64,000 nucleotides of DNA, taken from assembly GCF_963930865.1 (NCBI RefSeq), contig NZ_CAWVOH010000002.1, positions 62,001 through 126,000 on the forward strand. The letters are read 5' to 3'. A program made the translations under genes and the position numbers. Position 1 is the first letter of the stretch. The number at the start of each line of letters is the position of its first letter. A model generated the notes under the pieces. It saw only the letters and a program-made list of their open reading frames with translations. It had not been told where the DNA came from and did not search any database. This document shows, one piece after another, positions 1 to 7,409 of the stretch. The stretch comes from Eupransor demetentiae. Its GTDB lineage: Bacteria; Bacillota; Bacilli; Lactobacillales; Lactobacillaceae.

Positions 1-137
1 ATGCCAAGGAACGCGCGGAAGAGCGTTTGAAGCATGCTCAAGAAGTGAAGAACGAACACGAATTGATGATGGCTCGCGTCGCTTTGATGCGTGCGGTCAA
101 CCGAATTCAAGTTGCTTCAATTTCAAGCAGCCGCTAA
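1..137 (+). CDS. atpC: F0F1 ATP synthase epsilon subunit, C-terminal fragment
   Basis: The window opens inside this gene; reading from base 3 gives about 44 residues ending at TAA 135-137. The fragment starts AKERAEERLKHA and ends with VNRIQVA followed by a short Ser-rich tail. This is the C-terminal two-helix hairpin of ATP synthase epsilon (the family ends in an ...ALNRI-V pattern). The hairpin contacts the rotor and beta subunit and restrains ATP hydrolysis. A terminator follows at once, as expected for the last gene of an atp operon. The identity rests on a short piece, but the motif is characteristic. Confidence 0.8.
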   Translation, partial: AKERAEERLKHAQEVKNEHELMMARVALMRAVNRIQVASISSSR

Positions 138-151
138 AAGCATTTTAAAAG

Positions 152-179
152 GAGTTCGTCGTAAGACGAGCTCTTTTTT
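152..179 (+). terminator. Intrinsic terminator after atpC
   Basis: GAGTTCGTC (152-160), loop GTAA, GACGAGCTC (165-173), then six T. Nine-base-pair stem with one G-T pair. It closes the ATP synthase operon. Confidence 0.85.
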
Positions 180-187
180 ATATATAG

Positions 188-229
188 TTTCTTAAGGTTC
201 TTTACTTTTTCTTAAGATTTATCTAAAAT
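188..229 (+). promoter_or_regulatory. Promoter with 10-bp-phased repeats upstream of LysM gene
   Basis: TTTCTTAAG occurs at 188-196 and again at 208-216, with related TTCTTTAC at 198 and TTTATCTAA at 218, giving about four T-rich units at 10-bp spacing. A -35 TTTACT (201-206), 17 bp, and -10 TAAAAT (224-229) can be read inside them. The phasing on one face of the helix suggests a regulator site, possibly of an OmpR/PhoB-type protein; that part is inference. Confidence 0.45.
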
Positions 230-299
230 AGTCTTTAGTTAATAACTTTGAGATTTTCTGGAGTGGAATCGTATAAGTGTACTAGGGGGAAGATAGACT

Positions 300-983
300 A
301 TGAAACTAGCATCATCAATGTATTTAGCGGCCGGTCTTGCCGGTGCCACTGTTGTCGCCGGTCAGCAGGCTGCTTCGGCAGATAACAACCGAACGAGCTA
401 CCAAGCTAGCAATACAGATCAGGCACAAAGCTTGACTAAGTATCAGGTCCAGCCAGGCGATAACTTGTATCGTTTGTCTTTGCGTTTCAATACGACCGTT
501 AAGAACTTGCAGGCCATCAACAGCATCCAGAATCCTAATGTGATTCGTGCGGGGGCATACATTTTGGTGCCTGCGACTGCCCAGGCCGCTCCTGCTGCGC
601 AATCATTGCAGACGAGCCAGCCAGTTAGCGTAGAAGCTACTGCTCAGCCTCAAGGTTACTTTGTTGACCAAGCTGCTGACTTCTTGACTCAGACTCGTCA
701 AGCCGTTAACCAGGGTGCCACGGCTGTCGCTGATACGGTTTCCTCTGATGCGGAAGACCAAGCTTTGCAGACAATCATCTTTAAGGAATCATCTGGTAAC
801 GTTAACGCCCGTAACGGTATCTACTACGGTATCGGACAATTGTCACCACAGGCGCGTGCTCAGTACGGTGGAAACACCGCTGATTACAACGACCAGCTGC
901 AAGCCATGAAGGGCTACATCGCTGACCGTTATGGTTCTGCAACTGCCGCTTTGGCCCATCACCAGATTTATAACTGGTATTAA
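300..983 (+). CDS. Secreted LysM peptidoglycan-binding protein with C-terminal lysozyme-like (APF-type) domain
   Basis: A 227-residue secreted protein. Residues 1-27 are a signal peptide ending near ASA. Residues about 46-92 form one LysM domain (YQVQPGDNLYRLSLRFN... ending AGAYILVP) that binds peptidoglycan glycan chains. A low-complexity Ala/Gln linker follows. Residues about 150-227 resemble the transglycosylase-like domain of aggregation-promoting factors, with a catalytic-type Glu in IIFKESSGN, GIGQLSP, and a terminal YNWY. It probably acts in the cell wall as a surface protein or weak muralytic enzyme. The SD AGGGGGA lies 9 bases before ATG. It is monocistronic. The wall-binding role is secure; enzymatic activity is inferred. 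Confidence 0.8.
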   Translation: MKLASSMYLAAGLAGATVVAGQQAASADNNRTSYQASNTDQAQSLTKYQVQPGDNLYRLSLRFNTTVKNLQAINSIQNPNVIRAGAYILVPATAQAAPAAQSLQTSQPVSVEATAQPQGYFVDQAADFLTQTRQAVNQGATAVADTVSSDAEDQALQTIIFKESSGNVNARNGIYYGIGQLSPQARAQYGGNTADYNDQLQAMKGYIADRYGSATAALAHHQIYNWY

Positions 984-1002
984 GATTTATTTCAAAAAGC
1001 TG

Positions 1003-1031
1003 TTGACGAAAGGCGCTGCCCTTGCTACAAT
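1003..1031 (+). promoter_or_regulatory. tRNA-Glu promoter
   Basis: TTGACG (1003-1008), 17 bp, TACAAT (1026-1031), about 40 bp before the tRNA 5' end. A second hexamer TATAAT overlaps at 1031-1036. Confidence 0.75.
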
Positions 1032-1073
1032 ATAATAGTTGTTTGAGCCAAAGGCCAAGCAACAACTGACCAT

Positions 1074-1145
1074 GGCCCGTTGGTCAAGTGGCTAAGACGC
1101 TGCCCTTTCACGGCGGAATCGAGAGTTCGATTCTCTCACGGGCTA
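1074..1145 (+). tRNA. tRNA-Glu (anticodon TTC)
   Basis: Seventy-two bases fold as a cloverleaf. The acceptor GGCCCGT pairs with ACGGGCT; the anticodon stem CTGCC/GGCGG encloses loop CTTTCAC with anticodon TTC at 1107-1109; the T arm carries GAGAGTTCGATTCTCTC. The 3' CCA is not encoded. It has its own promoter upstream and terminator downstream, so it is a single-gene unit. Confidence 0.95.
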
Positions 1146-1152
1146 CTAAAAA

Positions 1153-1178
1153 GTCGCAACTTCGGTTGCGGCTTTTTT
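1153..1178 (+). terminator. Terminator after tRNA-Glu
   Basis: GTCGCAAC (1153-1160), TTCG tetraloop, GTTGCGGC (1165-1172), six T. Confidence 0.9.
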
Positions 1179-1200
1179 GTTTGCCTTTTTTGATATTGAC

Positions 1201-1232
1201 GAAAATAAAAACGACCCGCAGGTCGTTTTTTT
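1201..1232 (-). terminator. Terminator of panE
   Basis: ACGACC (1211-1216), CGCA, GGTCGT (1221-1226), flanked by A-rich and T-rich tracts. It lies directly after the panE stop on the minus strand and could also act on the plus strand. Confidence 0.8.
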
Positions 1233-2226
1233 AATTACCTTGATAATCCGGTGACAACTTATTGATTGGCGGATTAAACTGACGCATTGCTTCAGCCAGG
1301 TGAACGAAATTAGTTACTAAGCGTTGATTTGGAGCAGCCACGCCGTTCTTATCGGCGAGATCGGCAATCCAACCGTTGATGTAATCAACTTCGGTTGGCC
1401 GACCTTTAACAAAGTCTTGATACATAGATGGGAAGTGCAGTGGGTTAGCCACTGTTGAAACATAGTCAACTTGCTTGACCATTTCGTCGCGGGTTTCGTT
1501 TAAGTGGTAACCAGCGGCTTCGGCAGCATCGTAGGCTTCGTTAATCAAAGGACGGGCGACACCTTCCAAAAAGTTGTCGTAGGCCATCAACTGACCCATA
1601 CGTGACTGGAACATGGTAGCAATCGAGTTTTCCACGGCGTTGAAGAAGACCTTGGTCAACAAAGTACCCATGAAGTTGTCGCTGTATGAAGGGTTCAAGT
1701 TAGCTTCCTTGAAGTCCTTTTGAACTTGGTCCATGACTGCAGAAGGCTTTTCCGTCTTGTTGGCGTAAACCGAGGCACCGGCACCTTCCTTACCCATGAA
1801 ATCAACGTCGCCGTAATCGTTCAAAATGGTGGCAATCATGGCCGTACCACCGATGATGTGTTCGTCATCAAAGTACTTTTCCAACTTTTCGATGTGGCCC
1901 ATACCGTTCATGGCACCCAAGGCCGTCTGGCCCTTCTTAAACTTTGGTGCCAAACGCTTCAAAGTATCAGCCAACTGCATTTGCTTCATGAAGAAAATCC
2001 AGACATCGGGTTCACCTTCATATTCTTCGGGTGAATAGATTTTAACGGGCACTTCGTGGCGGTCCTTATGGTCTCGTGATTGGAAAACCTTGTCGCCTTG
2101 CGCATGAATCTTTTCCAAGGAGGCAGCGGTTGGTTCGACAAAATCAACATCCTTGCCAGCTTTTTCCTGGAGCAAAAGGCCATAGCGCAATCCCATGGCA
2201 CCTGCTCCGACAACGGTATACTTCAT
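1231..2226 (-). CDS. panE: 2-dehydropantoate 2-reductase (ketopantoate reductase family)
   Basis: A 331-residue cytoplasmic NADPH-dependent enzyme that reduces ketopantoate to pantoate in pantothenate/CoA synthesis. The N-terminus has the Rossmann motif GAGAMG at residues 7-12. The central helix region holds the substrate-binding segment LTKVFFNAVENS (equivalent of the K-x-x-x-N core), and the C-terminal helical domain contains the family HFPSMYQDF-KGRPTEVDYINGWI stretch with the conserved Glu. Length is slightly above the usual about 300. SD AAGGAGG precedes ATG on the minus strand. It is divergent from trpS and monocistronic. Paralogues in lactic acid bacteria may reduce other 2-keto acids, so exact substrate is less certain than family. 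Confidence 0.82.
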   Translation of the reverse strand: MKYTVVGAGAMGLRYGLLLQEKAGKDVDFVEPTAASLEKIHAQGDKVFQSRDHKDRHEVPVKIYSPEEYEGEPDVWIFFMKQMQLADTLKRLAPKFKKGQTALGAMNGMGHIEKLEKYFDDEHIIGGTAMIATILNDYGDVDFMGKEGAGASVYANKTEKPSAVMDQVQKDFKEANLNPSYSDNFMGTLLTKVFFNAVENSIATMFQSRMGQLMAYDNFLEGVARPLINEAYDAAEAAGYHLNETRDEMVKQVDYVSTVANPLHFPSMYQDFVKGRPTEVDYINGWIADLADKNGVAAPNQRLVTNFVHLAEAMRQFNPPINKLSPDYQGN

Positions 2227-2275
2227 ATAATCCTCCTTGAAAACACAATGATAATTTACTCATTTACTTTTAATA

Positions 2276-2327
2276 ATACTAGCACTAAGAAAAGTAAACT
2301 GCAAGTTTTTGCCACATTCGCTATAAT
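2276..2327. promoter_or_regulatory. Face-to-face divergent promoters of panE and trpS
   Basis: Minus strand: -35 TTGCAG (2304-2299), 17 bp, -10 TAGTAT (2281-2276) for panE. Plus strand: -35 CTGCAA (2299-2304), 17 bp, -10 TATAAT (2322-2327) for trpS. The two -35 hexamers are the same six bases read from opposite strands, so polymerase should bind only one promoter at a time. The trpS -10 is strong and its -35 weak. Confidence 0.5.
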
Positions 2328-2357
2328 AGAGAGGTTAAAACCTTTAAGGATGGAATT

Positions 2358-3377
2358 ATGTCAAAAGAAATTTATTTAACCGGTGACCGACCAACTGGCA
2401 AGCTCCACATCGGGCACTACATTGGTTCATTGAAGAACCGTGTCGCCATGCAAAATTCAGGTAAGTACGATCCCTTCGTGATGATTGCCGATACGCAGGC
2501 TTTTACTGACAACGCTCGTGACCCCGAGAAGATTCGCCGTTCTTTGACGGAAGTCGCTCTGGACTACTTGGCCGTCGGTATCGACCCAAGCAAGTCAACG
2601 ATTTTTGTGCAGTCACAGATCGAGGCTCTACCCGAATTGGCCATGTATTTCTTGAACTTGGTTTCCGTTGCTCGTTTGCAGCGTAACCCTACAGTGAAAG
2701 CGGAAATCCAGCAAAAGGGCTTTGGTGAAGGAATTCCTGCTGGTTTCTTAACTTATCCGGTTTCACAAGCTGCCGACATTACCATCTTTAAGGCAACCAA
2801 GGTGCCGGTTGGGGATGACCAGGCGCCGATGATTGAGCAAACTCGTGAATTGGTTCGTTCCTTTAACCACGCTTACGGTAAGGATGTTTTGGTTGAGCCG
2901 GAAGGCGTTTTCCCACCGAAGGGACAGGGCCGTTTGCCTGGTATCGATGGTAACGCTAAGATGTCGAAGTCATTGAACAACGGGATTTACATTTCGGATG
3001 ATGCGGACACCTTGGCTAAGAAGGTCAAGTCGATGTACACCGATCCAACTCACATCAACATTGACGACCCTGGCCACATTGAAGGCAACGTGGTCTTCAC
3101 TTACTTGGACATCTTCGATCCCGACAAGGACCGCGTCCAGGAAATGAAGGATCACTACCAAGCTGGTGGTTTGGGCGACATGAAGATTAAGCGCCACTTG
3201 ATGGAAGTCATGGAAACGGAAATGGGACCTATCCGTGCCCGCCGCGAAGAATTTGCCAAGGATATTCCTGCTGTCATGAAGATGTTGCAGGAAGGTTCCG
3301 AAAGGGCCAACGCCATTGCGGAAAACACGATGAAGGAAGTTCGTGATGCAATGGGCGTGAACTACTTTAATAAGTAA
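2358..3377 (+). CDS. trpS: Tryptophanyl-tRNA synthetase
   Basis: A 339-residue class I aminoacyl-tRNA synthetase charging tRNA-Trp. The HIGH signature is HIGH at residues 17-20 and the KMSKS loop is present as KMSKS near residue 202 (GNAKMSKSLNN). The TGDRPTGKLHIGHYIGSL start is that of the bacterial TrpS family, and length is normal. SD AAGGAT lies 8 bases before the ATG. The leader between the -10 and ATG is only about 30 bases, so there is no room for the T-box that often controls this gene in Firmicutes. A bidirectional terminator follows. Confidence 0.97.
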   Translation: MSKEIYLTGDRPTGKLHIGHYIGSLKNRVAMQNSGKYDPFVMIADTQAFTDNARDPEKIRRSLTEVALDYLAVGIDPSKSTIFVQSQIEALPELAMYFLNLVSVARLQRNPTVKAEIQQKGFGEGIPAGFLTYPVSQAADITIFKATKVPVGDDQAPMIEQTRELVRSFNHAYGKDVLVEPEGVFPPKGQGRLPGIDGNAKMSKSLNNGIYISDDADTLAKKVKSMYTDPTHINIDDPGHIEGNVVFTYLDIFDPDKDRVQEMKDHYQAGGLGDMKIKRHLMEVMETEMGPIRARREEFAKDIPAVMKMLQEGSERANAIAENTMKEVRDAMGVNYFNK

Positions 3378-3411
3378 AAAAAGATTCTACGTAATTGTAG
3401 AATCTTTTTTT
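3377..3411. terminator. Bidirectional terminator between trpS and the 150-residue gene
   Basis: AAAAAAGATTCTAC (3377-3390), loop GTAATT, GTAGAATCTTTTTT (3397-3410). Symmetric A and T tracts serve both convergent genes. Confidence 0.92.
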
Positions 3412-3412
3412 G

Positions 3413-3865
3413 TTAGCCAACTTGTTGCCACTGGCCATTTTGATAGAGTTTGTAATAGCCAATCGTGCCACCCGCGCCGTTTTGTACGACGGAACTGATC
3501 GACTTTAGCTGAATAAGGTAGTAGTTACCATTTTGGTCTTGACCCGTTGTGACGCCGGCTTCGATGTTGTTGTCGTTTTGGTAGCCTAATTTTTGCTTGA
3601 GGTAGTCGGCGGCTTGGTCATTGTTGCTGATGTTGACGGAAGCAGTCGTTGAGCTGCTCGTGCTAGAACTGTCACTTGGCTTGCTGGTGCTGCTAGTTGC
3701 TTGGCTAGAAGAACTAGCTTTAGACGAACTAGCCGAGCTCTTGGTGTGAGAAAGTCGCTGACTCGAACTAGTTGATTTGCTTTTCGAAGACTGCTTTTGG
3801 GAAAGACCGAAAGCTCCTAGAGCGATGACGATGATGGCGACGGTGATGGCGATGTATTTTTTCAT
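3413..3865 (-). CDS. Membrane-anchored or secreted small protein with Ser-rich linker
   Basis: A 150-residue protein of unknown function. Residues 1-22 form a hydrophobic signal/anchor (MKKYIAITVAIIVIALGAFG) without lipobox cysteine. Residues about 25-75 are almost entirely Ser/Lys/Thr, a cell-wall-spanning linker. Residues about 76-150 form a compact domain with DQAADYLKQKLGY and a final GYYKLYQNGQWQQVG, a layout common in exported lactobacillal proteins of unknown role. SD TTGGAG before ATG. It stands alone between convergent trpS and the lysine riboswitch on the other strand. I cannot assign a function. Confidence 0.65.
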   Translation of the reverse strand: MKKYIAITVAIIVIALGAFGLSQKQSSKSKSTSSSQRLSHTKSSASSSKASSSSQATSSTSKPSDSSSTSSSTTASVNISNNDQAADYLKQKLGYQNDNNIEAGVTTGQDQNGNYYLIQLKSISSVVQNGAGGTIGYYKLYQNGQWQQVG

Positions 3866-3944
3866 TATTACTCCAAAGTTTTTATTTACTTTCTATTATA
3901 GAGATTCTGGGGATGACAAGTGGCATGAAAAAGTGGGGCAAAGC

Positions 3945-3974
3945 TTGACCGCCTTCGCCGCCCTGTGCTAACCT
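3945..3974 (+). promoter_or_regulatory. Promoter of the lysine riboswitch-lysP unit
   Basis: TTGACC (3945-3950), 18 bp, extended -10 TGC-TAACCT (-10 at 3969-3974). The start would fall just before the riboswitch aptamer. Confidence 0.5.
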
Positions 3975-3983
3975 ATTAACAGC

Positions 3984-4141
3984 AAACAAAGAGGTTGCAG
4001 CCAACAAGAGTAGGAATTGGGAGCCCGCCCGGGCGTTGAACAGTTCTGAAAGGGGAGGTTGCCGAAAGTGACGTCGTGGCTGACGGAGCTTGGGCTAGTG
4101 GAGAAGATTCGCTAGACTGTCGTGACACACGATGCGCTTTG
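3984..4141 (+). ncRNA. Lysine riboswitch (L box) aptamer
   Basis: The sequence carries the recognisable L-box blocks in order: AGAGGTTGC (from 3990), CAAGAGTAG, CTGAAAGGGGAGG, TGCCGAAAGTG, GGGCTAGTGGAG, and GACTGTCGTGACACACG. CAAAG (3987-3991) can pair with CTTTG (4137-4141) to close P1. The element lies in the leader of a lysine-permease-type gene and is followed by a terminator hairpin, so lysine binding should stop transcription. The assignment rests on pattern recognition and the matching downstream gene. Confidence 0.88.
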
Positions 4142-4167
4142 ACATTAATTTGTAAGCAAACGACATG

Positions 4168-4205
4168 ACTCTCTTTTACGATAGGTAATTGAGAGTTTTT
4201 ATTTT
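4168..4205 (+). terminator. Riboswitch-controlled terminator
   Basis: ACTCTC (4168-4173), TT/TT internal loop, TTAC (4176-4179), loop GATAG, GTAA (4185-4188), GAGAGT (4191-4196), then a T-rich tract running to the lysP SD. It is the expression platform of the lysine riboswitch. Confidence 0.8.
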
Positions 4206-4215
4206 GGAGAGAAAA

Positions 4216-5649
4216 ATGGCAGAAGAAAACAACGGTGAAATGCACCGCAGCTTAAAAACCCGTCACGTTTCCATGATTGCCCTGGGTGGTTCGATTGGAA
4301 CGGGGCTCTTTGTGGCCTCTGGTGAAAGTATTGCCTCAGCCGGTCCGATGGGAGCCATCGCAGCTTACCTGGCAATTGGAATCATGGTTTACTTCCTGAT
4401 GACAAGTCTGGGCGAAATGGCAACTTATTCACCTACGACGGGTTCATTTTCCGATTATGCCGGAAAATATGTCGATCCTGCCTTAGGCTTTGCCTTGGGT
4501 TGGAATTACTGGTTTAATTGGGCTATTACCTTGGCGGTTGATATTGTTGCTGTTGGTTTGGTCTCCCAGTTCTGGTTCCCCCATGTGCCGTCTTGGATTT
4601 TTTCCGGGATTGCCCTGGTCGTGATCTTTCTGATTAACGTTTTCTCGGTTTCCAATTTCGGGGAAGCGGAATACTGGCTGTCAATGATTAAGGTCGTGAC
4701 GATTTGTGCCTTCTTGGCCGTGGGTGTTTTGACGATTTTCCACGTTATTCATAGCGATGTGAATGTCGTCAACAACTTGTCAGTGGGTAACCACGGCTTT
4801 GTTGGCGGTTGGAAGGGTGTGCTAGGCGTCTTCGTTGTCGCCGGTTTCTCCTTCCAAGGAACGGAAATGATTGGAATCACGGCTGGAGAAGCTAAGGATC
4901 CACAAAATGCGGTTCCGAAGGCCATTCACCAGGTTTTCTGGCGTATTTTGCTCTTCTATATCTGCTCAATTTTCATCATTTCTTGCCTGGTTTACTATCG
5001 CGATCCGAACTTGCTTTCAGCTTCTGAAACCAACGTTGCGGTTTCACCATTTACCATCGTCTTTAAGAACGCCGGCATTGCCTTTGCTGCTTCCTTGATG
5101 AATGCTGTTATTTTGACTTCAATTATTTCGGCGGCGAACTCAGGGGCTTATGCCTCAACCCGTATGCTTTATGCCTTGGCGCGTAAGGGCGAAGCCCCTA
5201 AGCTTTTCGCTAACTTGTCAAAGCGTGGCGTGCCGGTTGCCGCTTTGTTCGTCACGGTTTTGATTGGAACTTTGGCTTTCTTGACCAACTATTTGGGTGG
5301 CGCAACGGCTTATACTTGGCTGGTTTCTGCTTCTGGTTTGACTGGTTTCATTGCCTGGATGGGAATTGCCATTTCCCACTATCGCTTCCGCCGTGCTTAT
5401 GTGGCCCAGGGCCGTGATTTGAACAAGTTGCGTTATCGAGCAAAATGGTTCCCAGTTGGACCGATCTTGGCCTTGATTGTCTCACTCGGTGTTATTATTG
5501 GGCAAGATCCTAGTTCTTTTGCCCACCTTGACTGGGCAAAGTTAGGGGTTACCTACCTTTCTGTGCCAATCTTTGTTTTGCCTTACTTGGGCTACAAGTT
5601 CATCAAGCACACGAAGGTTATCAAGCTTAAGGACGTTGACCTCGGTTAA
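4216..5649 (+). CDS. lysP: Lysine permease, APC/AAT family
   Basis: A 477-residue inner-membrane amino-acid transporter with about 12 membrane segments. The N-terminus is HRSLKTRHVSMIALGGSIGTGLFVASG, the conserved first segment and substrate-binding loop of the AAT family. GEMATYSPTTGSFSDYAGKYVDPALGFALGWNYW and GFSFQGTEMIGITAGEAKDP are the LysP-type consensus blocks. I chose the ATG at 4216 because it has SD TTGGAGAG at proper spacing; an in-frame ATG at 4189 lies inside the terminator. The lysine riboswitch upstream supports lysine as substrate. A proton-driven symport mechanism is known for the family. Confidence 0.9.
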   Translation: MAEENNGEMHRSLKTRHVSMIALGGSIGTGLFVASGESIASAGPMGAIAAYLAIGIMVYFLMTSLGEMATYSPTTGSFSDYAGKYVDPALGFALGWNYWFNWAITLAVDIVAVGLVSQFWFPHVPSWIFSGIALVVIFLINVFSVSNFGEAEYWLSMIKVVTICAFLAVGVLTIFHVIHSDVNVVNNLSVGNHGFVGGWKGVLGVFVVAGFSFQGTEMIGITAGEAKDPQNAVPKAIHQVFWRILLFYICSIFIISCLVYYRDPNLLSASETNVAVSPFTIVFKNAGIAFAASLMNAVILTSIISAANSGAYASTRMLYALARKGEAPKLFANLSKRGVPVAALFVTVLIGTLAFLTNYLGGATAYTWLVSASGLTGFIAWMGIAISHYRFRRAYVAQGRDLNKLRYRAKWFPVGPILALIVSLGVIIGQDPSSFAHLDWAKLGVTYLSVPIFVLPYLGYKFIKHTKVIKLKDVDLG

Positions 5650-5681
5650 GGTCCGTTTAAGAATGCTCAAGGCTCAACATT

Positions 5682-5703
5682 TTTACGCTTCATAGTGTAA
5701 ACT
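5682..5703. promoter_or_regulatory. Inverted repeat at the TetR-gene promoter
   Basis: TTTAC (5682-5686), 10 bp, GTAAA (5697-5701), overlapping a possible -10 TAAACT (5698-5703). Its place just upstream of the regulator gene fits an autoregulatory operator, but it differs from the operators before the ABC genes. Confidence 0.3.
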
Positions 5704-5739
5704 AGTAGAAGAGACTAACGAAACGAGTATGAATTAGCG

Positions 5740-6324
5740 ATGAAAGTTTTACATGAAGAAACCCGCCAACGAATATTGAACGCAGCCACCGAGCTTTTCT
5801 TGATGGACGGCTACGAACAAACGACGACTCGGGAAATCGCTAAGAAGTTGGATATCAGCCAACCCGCGCTTTATCATCACTTTGGGGATAAGGAAACACT
5901 CTTTGTTGAAGTGATTAAAAAGGTTGGTACTGAAATTCAACAGGAAATGAAGGACATCCTGGCCCAGCCGTACGACGACATGGTCGAGGAGTTGACCGAT
6001 TTGACCTTGGTGATTTTGACCCGACATCCCCGTGACGTCTTCACTTTGATTCACGGATCCTTCCCATCATTGTCACGCGAAAGTCAGCGTGAATTGGGGA
6101 TGGCCTTTGGGATTGATTACGTCATGCCAATTCAAGAATTCTTTGAAAAGAGCAGTTTGGAATTGAACCAAGACGTTGACGCCAAGACGGCCGCGTCTTT
6201 CTACATCACTTCCTTGGCACCGTTATTCTCAGACTTCCACGCTTTGACGGAAGATAGCAGTCAGCGTGAACGAATTGGGCAACTTTTGAATTTGATTTTA
6301 TTTGGTGCTGCAAAGCGCCCATGA
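5740..6324 (+). CDS. TetR/AcrR family transcriptional regulator
   Basis: A 194-residue DNA-binding repressor. Residues about 8-55 form the TetR helix-turn-helix: RQRILNAATELFLMDGYEQTT, TTREIAKKLDISQPALYHHFGDKETLF. The remaining all-helical domain should bind a ligand and dimerise. No good SD precedes the ATG, which suggests low expression. The gene is followed by a terminator and then by the iron/haem-type ABC operon, whose promoter has two palindromes. Control of that operon by this protein is a reasonable inference from position. Ligand unknown; haem or iron chelate would fit the neighbours. Confidence 0.85.
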   Translation: MKVLHEETRQRILNAATELFLMDGYEQTTTREIAKKLDISQPALYHHFGDKETLFVEVIKKVGTEIQQEMKDILAQPYDDMVEELTDLTLVILTRHPRDVFTLIHGSFPSLSRESQRELGMAFGIDYVMPIQEFFEKSSLELNQDVDAKTAASFYITSLAPLFSDFHALTEDSSQRERIGQLLNLILFGAAKRP

Positions 6325-6325
6325 G

Positions 6326-6355
6326 AAAAGGACTAGCGTTGAGCTGGTCTTTTTT
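6326..6355 (+). terminator. Terminator after tetR-type gene
   Basis: GGACTAGC (6330-6337), loop, GCTGGTC (6343-6349), six T. The same hairpin sequence recurs almost unchanged at 9330-9354, after the last gene of the ABC operon. Confidence 0.85.
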
Positions 6356-6368
6356 ATTGTCCAAAATT

Positions 6369-6412
6369 AGTTAACCGGTTAATTAAAAATATGATATAGT
6401 TAACCAGTTAAC
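6369..6412 (+). promoter_or_regulatory. Twin palindromic operators and promoter of the iron/haem-type ABC operon
   Basis: TTAACCGGTTAA (6371-6382) and TTAACCAGTTAA (6400-6411) are near-identical 12-bp palindromes with starts 29 bp apart. The first covers a -35 (TTAACC) and the second abuts an extended -10, TGA-TATAGT (-10 at 6395-6400), 18 bp downstream. Occupancy of both sites would exclude polymerase. The likely ligand-binding regulator is the adjacent TetR protein. Confidence 0.75.
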
Positions 6413-6434
6413 TATTCAAAAAGGAGTTCAAAAG

Positions 6435-7409
6435 ATGTATCAAAAAAATGCGCGCCACCGTTTGATCTATATCGCACTGTTCGGCGCAGTGACGACTATT
6501 TTGGTCTTCATCAACATCTTTTACCGTCAAAACATCTGGTCAGGGCAGGCCAAGGAGTTACAGCAAGTGGTCTTGAATATCCGCTTAACTCGAACGTTGA
6601 CCTGTGTTTTAGCGGGTGCTGGTCTTGGTTTGGCGGGTCTTTGCATGCAAAATATGTTGAAAAATCCGATTGCCACGCCCTTTACCTTGGGCTTGTCTTC
6701 GGCTGCTAATTTTGGCGCCTCACTAAGTATCGTTTCTGGATTTCCCTTTATTTTTTCCGCCTACGGGGTGCAGATTAGTGCGGTTGTGTCCTGTTTCATT
6801 GCAGGTGGCGTGATTTTGGTAATTTTTTCGACTCGGCAAGTTAGCATGAATACCATGATCTTGATTGGTGTTACGATTAATCTTTTCTTCACTTCTTTGC
6901 AGCAGCTATTGCAGTATTTTTCGAGTGAGCGAGAGGTACAACGAATGGCGACCTGGTCCTTGGGCGACCTCTCGCGTTCTTCCTGGGAAAGCGTACTGGT
7001 TATCGGAGTCGTGCTTTATGTGGTAGCAATTATAGTCTACCAGCAGGCCTGGGGGATGAACTTGCTCCTACTTTCTGATGAAACGGCCTTGGCCATGGGC
7101 GTCAATGTGAAACGGGTCCGTCTTCTGATTTTCTTTAGTTCGGCGCTGGTGACGGCGGTTGTGGTTTCCTTTGTCGGGACGATAGGCTTCGTGGGCTTAA
7201 TTGCGCCTCACCTTGTCCGTCTTGTCTTAGGTGCTGACAGTCGTTTCACTATAACGGGCTCCTTAATCGTGGGGGCCTTAGTGCTGGTGCTAGCTGACTT
7301 GCTATCGCAATTTATTCTTCCCGGTACGATTATTCCGGCGGGAATTATCACTAGCCTGGTTGGTTTGCCCTTCATGTGTCTGGTGGTGCTGAAAAAAGGA
7401 CGGGTTTAA
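6435..7409 (+). CDS. FecCD-family ABC transporter permease (iron/haem/cobalamin type)
   Basis: A 324-residue membrane protein with about nine or ten segments, the channel subunit of an iron-complex importer. Family landmarks are NIRLTRTLTCVLAGAGLGLAG in the first third, the LKNPIATPFTLGLSSAANFGA block, and GTIGFVGLIAPHLVRLVLG near residue 255, which contacts the ATPase. Length is typical of BtuC/FhuB-like subunits. SD AAGGAG, ATG 6435. It is first in a three-gene operon; the stop overlaps the next start by one base (TAATG). The exact substrate cannot be read from the sequence. Confidence 0.9.
   Translation: MYQKNARHRLIYIALFGAVTTILVFINIFYRQNIWSGQAKELQQVVLNIRLTRTLTCVLAGAGLGLAGLCMQNMLKNPIATPFTLGLSSAANFGASLSIVSGFPFIFSAYGVQISAVVSCFIAGGVILVIFSTRQVSMNTMILIGVTINLFFTSLQQLLQYFSSEREVQRMATWSLGDLSRSSWESVLVIGVVLYVVAIIVYQQAWGMNLLLLSDETALAMGVNVKRVRLLIFFSSALVTAVVVSFVGTIGFVGLIAPHLVRLVLGADSRFTITGSLIVGALVLVLADLLSQFILPGTIIPAGIITSLVGLPFMCLVVLKKGRV

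Noticed and set aside
2328..2357. T-box for trpS
   Set aside because: Only about 30 bases lie between the -10 and the ATG; no specifier stem or AGGGTGG bulge.
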